NCBI GenBank assembly: GCA_959599615.1
Contig: CAUGKA010000055.1
Location: 1 to 11,060, forward strand
Length of the DNA: 11,060 bases
From: an uncultured Collinsella sp.
GTDB lineage: Bacteria > Actinomycetota > Coriobacteriia > Coriobacteriales > Coriobacteriaceae
Direction of reading: 5' to 3'
The notes beneath the pieces were generated by a model. The model saw only the letters and a list, made by a program, of their open reading frames with translations. It was not told the origin of the DNA and searched no databases. This document shows, piece by piece, positions 5,287 to 11,060 of the stretch. The translations under genes were made by a program, and so were the position numbers. Within the stretch, counting starts at the first letter, position 1, and the number at the start of each line of letters is the position of its first letter.

Positions 5287-6735
5287 TTAATGCACGAGGC
5301 GGTAGAAATTCATCGATGCCGCACCCTCGGCGCGCAGCTCCATCGCCGGAACCGCCGGCGAATAGGTACGGCTCGTAAGTGCCGCCTCGCCGCCATTTGC
5401 AAAAATCTCGACCATCGTAGTGTCCGAAAGCACGCGCAGGTCGCGAAGCTCGCTGAGCTCGATCGACCTCTGGTCGCGCCCATAGCCTTCGTCACCCATG
5501 TCGAGGGTAAGCATCCCGTCTGCATAGCGCACAAAGACACCCTTGCGGATTTCGAGCTCGATCACCTGGGCGCCCTCACAGGAAACCACAAGATCAAACA
5601 GGCGGCCCGGCTCCTCAACGGTTTCACCGCCTGTCGCGCGAACGCAGTCGCCGCGCATCCTCTCAATCTCGTGCGCCGGCTGCTGACAGAGCTTACCATC
5701 GCGTATGCTCAGCTCTCGCGGCACCGTCAACGCGCACTGCCACCCGCGTGCCACCGTCGGGTTTTCTGCCGTCGCATCGGGGCAACCAGACCACCCGATC
5801 ATCAAACGCCGACCCGCAGCATCCTCAAAGGACTGCGGTGCGTAGAAATCAAAGCCGGCATCGACCATCGGGGGCATGCCCTGCCCGGTGATCTTAAAGC
5901 TCGGCGCCTCCCAATCGGCCTCGATGGAGAACCACACGCACTGGTGCGGATTGCGGTAACGCCAACCATCGGCGGGCACGCCCTGCGGACAGCAAACGAG
6001 AATTAGCTCGCCATCAAGCTCAAATAGATCAGGGCACTCCCACATAAAACCAAACTTCTCGCCCAGCTCAATGCGCGTCGCATAGCTCCAGCCCTCTAGA
6101 TCGCGTGAAGTATAGACAAGCACACAGCCACGGTCGTCTTTCGTACGAGCGCCCAAAACCATGTAGTAGATACCATCGTGCTCAAGGATCTTGGGGTCGC
6201 GTACGTGCGTACCGATATCGTCGGGGTAATCGACCGGCCCAACAGCCATATGCTTCTCGCCCAATTCGTCAGGATTCTCGGCAACCATATGAATCTGGTT
6301 TTGCTCACGGCCCGTCAACACGTAGTCGTAATCATCACGGTCAAAATGCTTAACGTTGCCGGTATAGAAGTAGTGAATCTTGCCATCACGTACAAAGGCA
6401 GAACCAGAATACGCTCCACTCGAATCCAAATCGGAATCGGGGAACAGCACGGGACCGTGATTCTCGTACGTCACAAAATCCTTTGTCGTCAGATGGTTCC
6501 AAAGCACTGGACCGCCATGCGCAGCATCGAACGGATCGTATTGATGATAGATGTGATACGTATCACCAATCTGAACCAAACCATTGGGGTCGTTGAGCCA
6601 GCCAAGCTCAGGCTCCACATGGAACAAAAGCCTATCGGGGTCGGACGCGATGCGAGCCGCCGTCTCATCCTGTCCGGCACGCCACTGCTCATAGTCCGCA
6701 CGCATCACCTTGTTTTTTTGATTAAACATCGCCAT
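5287..6735 (-). CDS. GH32 sucrose-6-phosphate hydrolase
   Basis: A 482-residue glycoside hydrolase family 32 enzyme that cleaves the fructosyl bond of sucrose 6-phosphate to glucose 6-phosphate and fructose. WLNDPNG (46-52) carries the nucleophile D49, RDP (179-181) the transition-state stabiliser D180, and WECPDLF (232-238) the acid/base E233. FDFYAPQ (295-301) is another family block. The five-bladed propeller spans about 35-340 and a C-terminal beta-sandwich about 370-480, ending in a MVEIFANGGE element (441-450). There is no signal peptide, so it acts in the cytoplasm on a PTS-imported substrate. It is the last gene of the operon, 95 bp after the permease. Two ATGs compete: 6735 has AGAAGG only 3 bases upstream, 6729 has it 9 bases upstream; the shorter form may be the true one. 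Sucrose is the likely substrate, though short fructo-oligosaccharides are possible. Confidence 0.93.
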   Translation of the reverse strand: MAMFNQKNKVMRADYEQWRAGQDETAARIASDPDRLLFHVEPELGWLNDPNGLVQIGDTYHIYHQYDPFDAAHGGPVLWNHLTTKDFVTYENHGPVLFPDSDLDSSGAYSGSAFVRDGKIHYFYTGNVKHFDRDDYDYVLTGREQNQIHMVAENPDELGEKHMAVGPVDYPDDIGTHVRDPKILEHDGIYYMVLGARTKDDRGCVLVYTSRDLEGWSYATRIELGEKFGFMWECPDLFELDGELILVCCPQGVPADGWRYRNPHQCVWFSIEADWEAPSFKITGQGMPPMVDAGFDFYAPQSFEDAAGRRLMIGWSGCPDATAENPTVARGWQCALTVPRELSIRDGKLCQQPAHEIERMRGDCVRATGGETVEEPGRLFDLVVSCEGAQVIELEIRKGVFVRYADGMLTLDMGDEGYGRDQRSIELSELRDLRVLSDTTMVEIFANGGEAALTSRTYSPAVPAMELRAEGAASMNFYRLVH

Positions 6736-6752
6736 TGACCTTCTCGTCTATA

Positions 6753-6791
6753 GGAAAGGACGCTCGACTCACACGAGCCGAACGCCCTTCC
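6753..6791 (-). promoter_or_regulatory. Intercistronic hairpin, permease-hydrolase gap
   Basis: GCTCG (6762-6766) pairs with CGAGC (6774-6778) around a 7-base loop, and the flanks GGAAAGGACG (6753-6762) and CGCCCTTCC (6783-6791) can add an imperfect outer stem. It lies in the 95-bp gap between the permease stop and the hydrolase start and has no T-run. It may be an RNA-processing or stability element that tunes the two genes differently. Its role is inferred from position only. Confidence 0.35.
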
Positions 6792-6830
6792 CCAAATGGA
6801 CTTATCCGCACATTACGCTGAACGGCTCAA

Positions 6831-8282
6831 CTAGAAGCTAACGTCGAAGCCAGCGCCAGCGCCCTCTTCATCGGTGGTCGGCACGCCCTTTGCCTTGTTG
6901 TAGGCAAAGATCAAGACGATCGGCACGATGAAGGCGATGAGATTGCCAGCCACATACCACACGAGCGTCTCGGGCGTAACGATGAGCAGGCCAAGCACGC
7001 CGGTCAGACCCTGACCGATGGCGCGCACCTCAAAGAGCTTCACGAAGGCACCGCCGCAGCCTGCACCGATGCAAGCGCAGATGAACGGAATGATCGAGTA
7101 GCGCATGTTTGCAGCAAAGATAGCGGGCTCGGAGATTCCGACCAGCGTCGGGATAAAGGACGACATGCAGATGTTGCGCTCTTTGGAATGCTTCTTGTGA
7201 ATGAGGTACATGCCGATGGCGCCGCCGCCCTGGGCGATGATGGAAACCGACCAGATTGCCTGGATGTAGTTGAAGCCAGTCGTGGCAACGAGGTTTGCCT
7301 CGATACCCTGGATGAACTGATGCGTACCGGTAACGACGAGCGGCTGCAGGAATGCGGCAAAGACAAAGGCACCGAAGACGCCCATCCTGTTGTACAGGAT
7401 ATCGATTACGCCGGCGAGGACGTCGCCGATCAGGTTGCCGAGCGGGCCGAACACGGTGAACAGGGCGACGTTAGCAAGAATCAGGGTAACGGTCGGGACA
7501 AAGACGAACGAAACGACCTCGGGGATGTACTTCTGGGCAATCTTCTCGACCTTGGCCATAAACCAGGCAGTCAGGATTGCAGGGAACACGCCGCCCTGGA
7601 AAGCAACCATGGGAATGGAGAGCGGACCGAAGTTCCAGTACTCAGCACCCGTCGGGTCCATAACGAACGCGTTACGGTTCATAAGGCTCGGGTGAACCAT
7701 GACGATACCGACGAGGATGCCCAGAATCGGGTTACCGCCAAAACGCTTCACCGCGCTGTACATAACCAGGACAGGCAGGTAGTCAAACGTGGTGGCGATA
7801 ATGGCAAAGAAGCTTGCGAGGTTCTTGAGGAACTCGCTGTGATCGGCAAGGCTGCCCTCCATGCCAAAGAGGCCGTTGGCAACGATCAGCGACTTAAGGC
7901 CGATGATGATAGCGGCGCCGACGAAGGCGGGAATGATGGGGATAAAGATGTCCGAGAATACCTTGAGGACCGAGAAGAACTTGCCCTTCTTGTCCGCCTC
8001 GGCGCCCTTGACCTCGGAAGCGCTGATCTCCTTAACGCCCGTCAGAGCCATAAACTCATCGTAGACCTTGTTGACGGTACCGGTACCGAAGATGATCATG
8101 AGCTGGCCGCTGTTGTACAGCACGCCCTTGACGCCATCGATGTTCTCGAGCTCGGCCTTGTTGTACTTGCTCGTATCCTTGAGCACCAGACGCAGACGCG
8201 TAACGCAATGCGTGGCGCCCTCGATGTTCTCCAAACCGCCGACGTTATCGACGACTTGCTGAGACACTACTTTGTAGTCCAT
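6831..8282 (-). CDS. PTS sucrose-type permease, EIIBC
   Basis: A 483-residue membrane permease of the glucose-sucrose PTS family that imports and phosphorylates its sugar. The EIIB domain (1-85) has the phosphorylated cysteine C26 in ATHCVTRLRLVL and ends with FGTGTVNKVYDEF (65-77), as in sucrose permeases. The EIIC domain (about 105-465) has some ten hydrophobic segments, GTHQFIQGIEANL (319-331) and the signature GISEPAIF (382-389). There is no EIIA domain, so phosphate must come from a separate EIIA-Glc-type protein outside the window. ATG 8282 is preferred over 8294 because GGAG lies 6 bases in front of a downstream-matching N-terminus MDYKVV, typical of the family. It is sandwiched between two GH32 genes (45 bp after the first, 95 bp before the second). 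Sucrose is the likeliest sugar, but the GH32 beside it leaves room for other beta-fructosides. Confidence 0.92.
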   Translation of the reverse strand: MDYKVVSQQVVDNVGGLENIEGATHCVTRLRLVLKDTSKYNKAELENIDGVKGVLYNSGQLMIIFGTGTVNKVYDEFMALTGVKEISASEVKGAEADKKGKFFSVLKVFSDIFIPIIPAFVGAAIIIGLKSLIVANGLFGMEGSLADHSEFLKNLASFFAIIATTFDYLPVLVMYSAVKRFGGNPILGILVGIVMVHPSLMNRNAFVMDPTGAEYWNFGPLSIPMVAFQGGVFPAILTAWFMAKVEKIAQKYIPEVVSFVFVPTVTLILANVALFTVFGPLGNLIGDVLAGVIDILYNRMGVFGAFVFAAFLQPLVVTGTHQFIQGIEANLVATTGFNYIQAIWSVSIIAQGGGAIGMYLIHKKHSKERNICMSSFIPTLVGISEPAIFAANMRYSIIPFICACIGAGCGGAFVKLFEVRAIGQGLTGVLGLLIVTPETLVWYVAGNLIAFIVPIVLIFAYNKAKGVPTTDEEGAGAGFDVSF

Positions 8283-8327
8283 GTTCCTCTCCATTCCCTT
8301 ACGAAATCATAAGTCGTTTTGATGCCA

Positions 8328-9710
8328 TTACAGAGACGCGATCGTTGCATTTGCGCACTTGAGCGTACCGTCGGTGACCGTCAGCGCCACACCCTGGCCC
8401 TGCTTATTGCAGAAGCGCGCGTTAAGCGCAACATCATCGACAAAGATGGTCGCGATATCGTCGTCAACGACCAGGCGCACATGATGAGTGCCCTCGCCCT
8501 TAAAGAACAACGGACGCTCGAGGCCCATGTTGTTGACCTGGAACCACGGATACTGGGGGGCCGCCGTAAACTCGAGCTTGCCCTCACGCAGGTTGGCGCG
8601 GAACTCATAGGCTAGACCGGACTCGGCGTCCTCGGCGAGCTTCACCGAGAAGCCGGCAGCGTCACCGGCGAGCTCGATGTCGGCATCGAGCATATAGGTG
8701 GAACCGGCATCCGCGGCGAGCACCTGCTCGACCTTGCCCGACTCGCAGGAGAGCTCAAAGGCCTCGACTGCCTTAGCCTCGCCAAAGGCGCCAAGCATGC
8801 TGTCAGGAAGCTTGGTGCCGAGCGTTCCGTCGGCACGCTGAACGATCTCGAGGGGCATAAAGGTGCCGCCCCACAGGTAAGAGCTGGGGTCGCCGCCCTC
8901 GTCACGCGTAGGAACCCAACCAAAGAGAACGCGGCGCTCGCCGTCAAATGCGGTACGCGCGGCATAGTACGCGCGGCCATCGAAGGAATCGTCCGCAGGA
9001 GTGATCCAAGGACCGTTGATAGAGCGAGACATGCGGTAACGGGTCTTGTTGCCATCACTGTACTCGGAGAACACCAGATACCACCAGTCGCCCATCTTAA
9101 AGAGATCAGGCATCTCGAACATGGTGTACAGGCCCGGATTCCACCAGTCGCCCTGGAACTCCCAGGTATCCAGGTCCTTGGAGGTGAACTTGACCAGACG
9201 ACCGGTCATCAGACGCTTGTCCTCGCCCACACGCGTGCCGAGGATGAGCATGTACTCTTCGTTCTCCTCATCCCAAAGCACAAAGGGATCGCGCCAGTTG
9301 CGGTCATCGTAACCCTCCTGGGGCGGAAGCAGCGTCTCGGCGATGTTCTTCTCCCACTTGACGGCGTCGTCACTCGTTGCGTGAAGAAGAACCTGCTTCA
9401 TCAAGCGTGCCTTGACCTTATCGCGATTGCAACCAGTGTAGAGCGCATGGTACTTGTCGCCCACCTTAAACACCGTGCCGGCATAAACATACTGGTCGAC
9501 TTCCTCGTCGCCGCCACGCTCAAGGCTCTCGCCAAAGTCTTTGTAATTGACGAAGTCCTTGGTTGTCGCGAGTGCCCAGCCAAACGGCTCTCCGAAAGGT
9601 CCGGGGTTTCGCGTGTCACGCTGATGATAGAGATAGAACGTGCCGTCCTCGCCGTACGGCATGATGTCGCCTACCCAAATTCCCTCAGGCTGGTAATACA
9701 CCTTGTGCAT
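8328..9710 (-). CDS. Atypical GH32-family beta-fructosidase-like protein
   Basis: A 460-residue protein of the GH32 five-bladed-propeller type. Instead of the usual WxNDPNG it has PEGIWVGDIMPY (8-19), so D15 is the candidate nucleophile; RDP (140-142) supplies D141 and EMPD (199-202) the acid/base E199. DTRNPGPFGEPFGWALATTK (32-51) is a strongly conserved block in relatives from gut anaerobes. The propeller covers about 5-300 and a beta-sandwich-like C-terminal part about 315-460. There is no signal peptide, so it is cytoplasmic. AGGA lies about 9 bases before the ATG. It is first in the operon, directly behind the LacI-controlled promoter. The family is clear, but the substrate is not: a phosphorylated fructo-oligosaccharide or another beta-fructoside delivered by the adjacent PTS is plausible. 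It belongs to a different subfamily from the hydrolase at the end of the operon. Confidence 0.82.
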   Translation of the reverse strand: MHKVYYQPEGIWVGDIMPYGEDGTFYLYHQRDTRNPGPFGEPFGWALATTKDFVNYKDFGESLERGGDEEVDQYVYAGTVFKVGDKYHALYTGCNRDKVKARLMKQVLLHATSDDAVKWEKNIAETLLPPQEGYDDRNWRDPFVLWDEENEEYMLILGTRVGEDKRLMTGRLVKFTSKDLDTWEFQGDWWNPGLYTMFEMPDLFKMGDWWYLVFSEYSDGNKTRYRMSRSINGPWITPADDSFDGRAYYAARTAFDGERRVLFGWVPTRDEGGDPSSYLWGGTFMPLEIVQRADGTLGTKLPDSMLGAFGEAKAVEAFELSCESGKVEQVLAADAGSTYMLDADIELAGDAAGFSVKLAEDAESGLAYEFRANLREGKLEFTAAPQYPWFQVNNMGLERPLFFKGEGTHHVRLVVDDDIATIFVDDVALNARFCNKQGQGVALTVTDGTLKCANATIASL

Positions 9711-9753
9711 CCGAGACTTCCTTTCTCACGAGATACTAACTCGGTACAACTGC

Positions 9754-9782
9754 AAGATATGTCAATCGTTTTCATATGTCAA
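9754..9782 (-). promoter_or_regulatory. Operon promoter under operator control
   Basis: On the minus strand TTGACA (9777-9782), a perfect -35, is followed after 17 bp by TATCTT (9754-9759), four of six matches to the -10. Transcription should start near 9747, about 37 bases before the ATG of the first GH32 gene. The -35 lies inside operator O1 and the spacer is filled by operator O2, so repressor binding would directly block RNA polymerase. Confidence 0.7.
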
Positions 9783-9791
9783 ACGTTTTCA
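9759..9791 (-). promoter_or_regulatory. Tandem LacI-family operators O1 and O2
   Basis: Two direct copies of a 17-bp unit on the minus strand, GAAAACGTTTGACATAT and GAAAACGATTGACATAT, differ at one base and abut. Core 16-mers are O1 at 9776-9791 and O2 at 9759-9774, with their central CG pairs 17 bp apart. Each is a half-perfect form of a LacI-family palindrome centred on CG. The similar site in front of the regulator gene supports assignment to the adjacent repressor. Confidence 0.75.
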
Positions 9792-9818
9792 CACCAATAC
9801 GTCTTTTCGCAGTTCCAG

Positions 9819-9849
9819 TCGTCGGCAAACGGTTGACATATGCCGGCGA
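9819..9849 (+). promoter_or_regulatory. Third operator copy, inverted, framed by a dyad
   Basis: GCAAACGGTTGACAT (9825-9839) on the plus strand matches O1/O2 in the opposite orientation, centred 46 bp from O1. It is framed by TCGTCGGCA (9819-9827) and TGCCGGCGA (9841-9849), which pair with one mismatch, so the site sits in a hairpin loop when transcribed. It may help repressor looping or weakly end the repressor transcript. The repeat is seen; the role is inferred. Confidence 0.5.
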
Positions 9850-9894
9850 ACGGTCATCAGAGGTGTTTGAGGAATTCTTTTGGCACGGGATGAA

Positions 9895-10905
9895 CTACGC
9901 GGTTTTACCCTCAATGAGTTCAACGGGGAGCTTGATATTCGATTCGGGCTTTTCGCCGTTAATAAGAGCAATGATGGATTGCGCCGCGAGCTCTCCGATG
10001 CGATCGATATCTTGGCGTACGGTTGTTAAGTCAGGCATAAACGTCATAGTGCGGCGGGCACCATCCGCGCCCACGACCTTAATATCGCCCGGAGCGCTCA
10101 AGCCGCGCTGCTTCATCACGTTAAGACAGATAGCCGCCATCGTGTCGTCTCCCGCAAAGATGCCGTCAATATCGGGGTTCTCATCGAGGATCTTCGCAAC
10201 GACCGCACTCTTTTCGTCGTCGGACTTAACGAACTCGACCTCACGGACAAGCGCGGGCAAACCGGCCTGCTCCACAACATCGTGGTAGGCATCGGTACGC
10301 TTATTGGCAGGCATGCGCATGCGGCTATTGCTGCGCAGGCACAGGATACGCCTGCAGCCGTCATCAATCAGACGGCGCGTGGCGAGCTCGCCGATGCCAT
10401 AGCTGTCACTTGCAATCTGGACAGAGCCCTCGCCAAGATCGCAGTCGATGCCAACCAGACTCAAGCCCATCTCGGCATACGCCTCGGCACCGATATTAAG
10501 CGAGTTGACGATGACGCCATCAACCATATTGCGCCGAAGCATATCGATATAAGAACGCTCAAGATCAGGTCGATTGGCGCTATTGCACAGCAACATCTTA
10601 AAACCGTTTTCGGCCAGGGTACGCTCAACGGCTTGGACCGCTTGGGCATGAAACGGGCTGCTGACATAGGGGACTATCATACCTATTAGATTCAGGCGAC
10701 CGTTGAGCATGGCACGGGCGATATCGTTGGGCGTATAGCTGATGCGCTTCATCGCGGCATGGACCTTATCGCGGGTCTCTTGGCTAATATAGCCGCGATT
10801 ATTAAGCACGCGAGATACCGTAGTAGGCGAAACCCCCGCCACCGCTGCAACTTCCTTGATGCCAGGCTTAGCCGTATCTTTAGAACGAGTACTCTCGCGA
10901 GCCAT
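9895..10905 (-). CDS. LacI-family transcriptional repressor of fructoside operon
   Basis: A 336-residue regulator. Residues 16-41 (IKEVAAVAGVSPTTVSRVLN then NRGYIS) are the LacI-type helix-turn-helix, about 42-65 the hinge, with NDIARAM (60-66) before it enters the effector domain, and about 70-336 the periplasmic-binding-protein-like sugar-binding core, with VGIDCD and FAGDDTMAA segments. It should be a dimer binding CG-centred operators, releasing DNA when a sugar or sugar phosphate binds. ATG 10905 is chosen because GGGGGAGGG lies about 5 bases before it; ATGs at 10926 and 10920 have no such site, and 10926 lies within the operator. It sits directly upstream of the operon, is transcribed the same way, and matching operators flank both. 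ScrR-like function is likely; the effector is not known. Confidence 0.9.
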   Translation of the reverse strand: MARESTRSKDTAKPGIKEVAAVAGVSPTTVSRVLNNRGYISQETRDKVHAAMKRISYTPNDIARAMLNGRLNLIGMIVPYVSSPFHAQAVQAVERTLAENGFKMLLCNSANRPDLERSYIDMLRRNMVDGVIVNSLNIGAEAYAEMGLSLVGIDCDLGEGSVQIASDSYGIGELATRRLIDDGCRRILCLRSNSRMRMPANKRTDAYHDVVEQAGLPALVREVEFVKSDDEKSAVVAKILDENPDIDGIFAGDDTMAAICLNVMKQRGLSAPGDIKVVGADGARRTMTFMPDLTTVRQDIDRIGELAAQSIIALINGEKPESNIKLPVELIEGKTA

Positions 10906-10924
10906 AGCACCCTCCCCCATCAAC

Positions 10925-10940
10925 ATGTCATACGTTTACA
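10925..10940 (-). promoter_or_regulatory. Operator in front of the repressor gene
   Basis: On the minus strand TGTAAACGTATGACAT matches O1 (TGAAAACGTTTGACAT) at 14 of 16 positions. It lies 19 bases before the chosen repressor start, next to its ribosome-binding site, so the repressor probably limits its own synthesis. I see no clear -35/-10 pair for this gene; TATGCT (about 10950-10955) is a possible -10 without a good -35. Confidence 0.65.
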
Positions 10941-11005
10941 TACGAACAAAGCATACCCCAAAAACAGCGGGAAAACGGTAACAGTACAAGTAAGTAAACG
11001 ACTCA

Positions 11006-11020
11006 TCCAAATAATTTGGA
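11006..11020. repeat. Short hairpin upstream of repressor gene
   Basis: TCCAAA (11006-11011) pairs with TTTGGA (11015-11020) around TAA. It lies about 100 bases upstream of the repressor start. From 10941 to the window end no gene is seen; this hairpin is the only notable structure, and its role is unknown. Confidence 0.35.
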
Positions 11021-11060
11021 GAGTTCCGCCTAAAGGGTGACTACACAGGCCCCCAGCCGG

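Noticed and set aside
5272..6006. Plus-strand frame of 244 codons opposite the sucrose-6-phosphate hydrolase
   Set aside because: Shadow of a gene with intact catalytic motifs; arginine- and histidine-rich composition typical of antisense frames.
7188..8312. Long open frame on the plus strand opposite the PTS permease (374 codons)
   Set aside because: It is the antisense of a clear permease gene, is rich in charged low-complexity residues and resembles no family; G+C-rich codon bias opens such frames.
9759..9791. Catabolite-response element for CcpA
   Set aside because: The sites resemble cre in having a TG...CG core, but spacing of the final CA is off by one, the sites match the operator before the local repressor gene, and an actinobacterial host would not be expected to have CcpA.
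9833..9861. Plus-strand promoter from TTGACA in operator O3
   Set aside because: No -10 is found at 16-18 bp spacing and no plus-strand gene follows; the TTGACA is part of the operator sequence.
1..11060. CRISPR arrays, tRNA or rRNA genes, insertion sequences
   Set aside because: No regularly spaced repeats, no cloverleaf or rRNA-like stretches and no transposase were recognised on either strand.

Overview
All nine genes lie on the minus strand, so the window is best read from right to left. The host is probably an anaerobic gut actinobacterium of the Coriobacteriia, Collinsella-like. The clues are a G+C-rich core (36 of 60 bases in 7381-7440), pyruvate formate-lyase activase and DegV together, and a sugar-PTS operon run by a LacI-family regulator. 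This placement is inferred from gene content and codon style and was not tested by a search.

Right part (11060 to 5287): a fructoside-utilisation locus. A LacI-family repressor gene (9895-10905) is followed by a 184-bp control region, then an operon of an unusual GH32-family enzyme (8328-9710), a sucrose-type PTS permease EIIBC (6831-8282) and a classical GH32 sucrose-6-phosphate hydrolase (5287-6735). One 16-bp operator-like sequence occurs twice in tandem over the operon promoter, once inverted behind them, and once in front of the repressor's own gene. This gives a simple model: the repressor blocks its own gene and the operon until a fructoside enters, the PTS phosphorylates it, and the two cytoplasmic GH32 enzymes cleave it.

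Middle part (5286 to 1672): ordinary chromosomal genes. These are a DegV fatty-acid-binding protein with a structured leader, a pyruvate formate-lyase activating enzyme (no pflB in the window), methylthioadenosine/S-adenosylhomocysteine nucleosidase, and the ribosome-assembly GTPase EngB. A strong, probably bidirectional, terminator hairpin separates degV from pflA.

Left part (1671 to 1): a two-gene accessory module, lower in G+C (25 of 60 bases in 1081-1140). A DUF3990-like protein with PARP-type ADP-ribosyltransferase motifs overlaps by 35 bp a protein with a conserved N-terminal domain and a C-terminal XRE helix-turn-helix. It looks like a toxin-antitoxin or related self-regulated module. 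Its promoter region is a perfect 20-bp inverted repeat that contains two copies of TATCAC-N4-GTGATA and is followed by six T's just before the toxin ribosome-binding site. It could therefore act both as a paired operator and as a terminator for engB. This is the most interesting spot in the window. The first 232 bases hold no convincing gene, only two G+C-rich hairpins.
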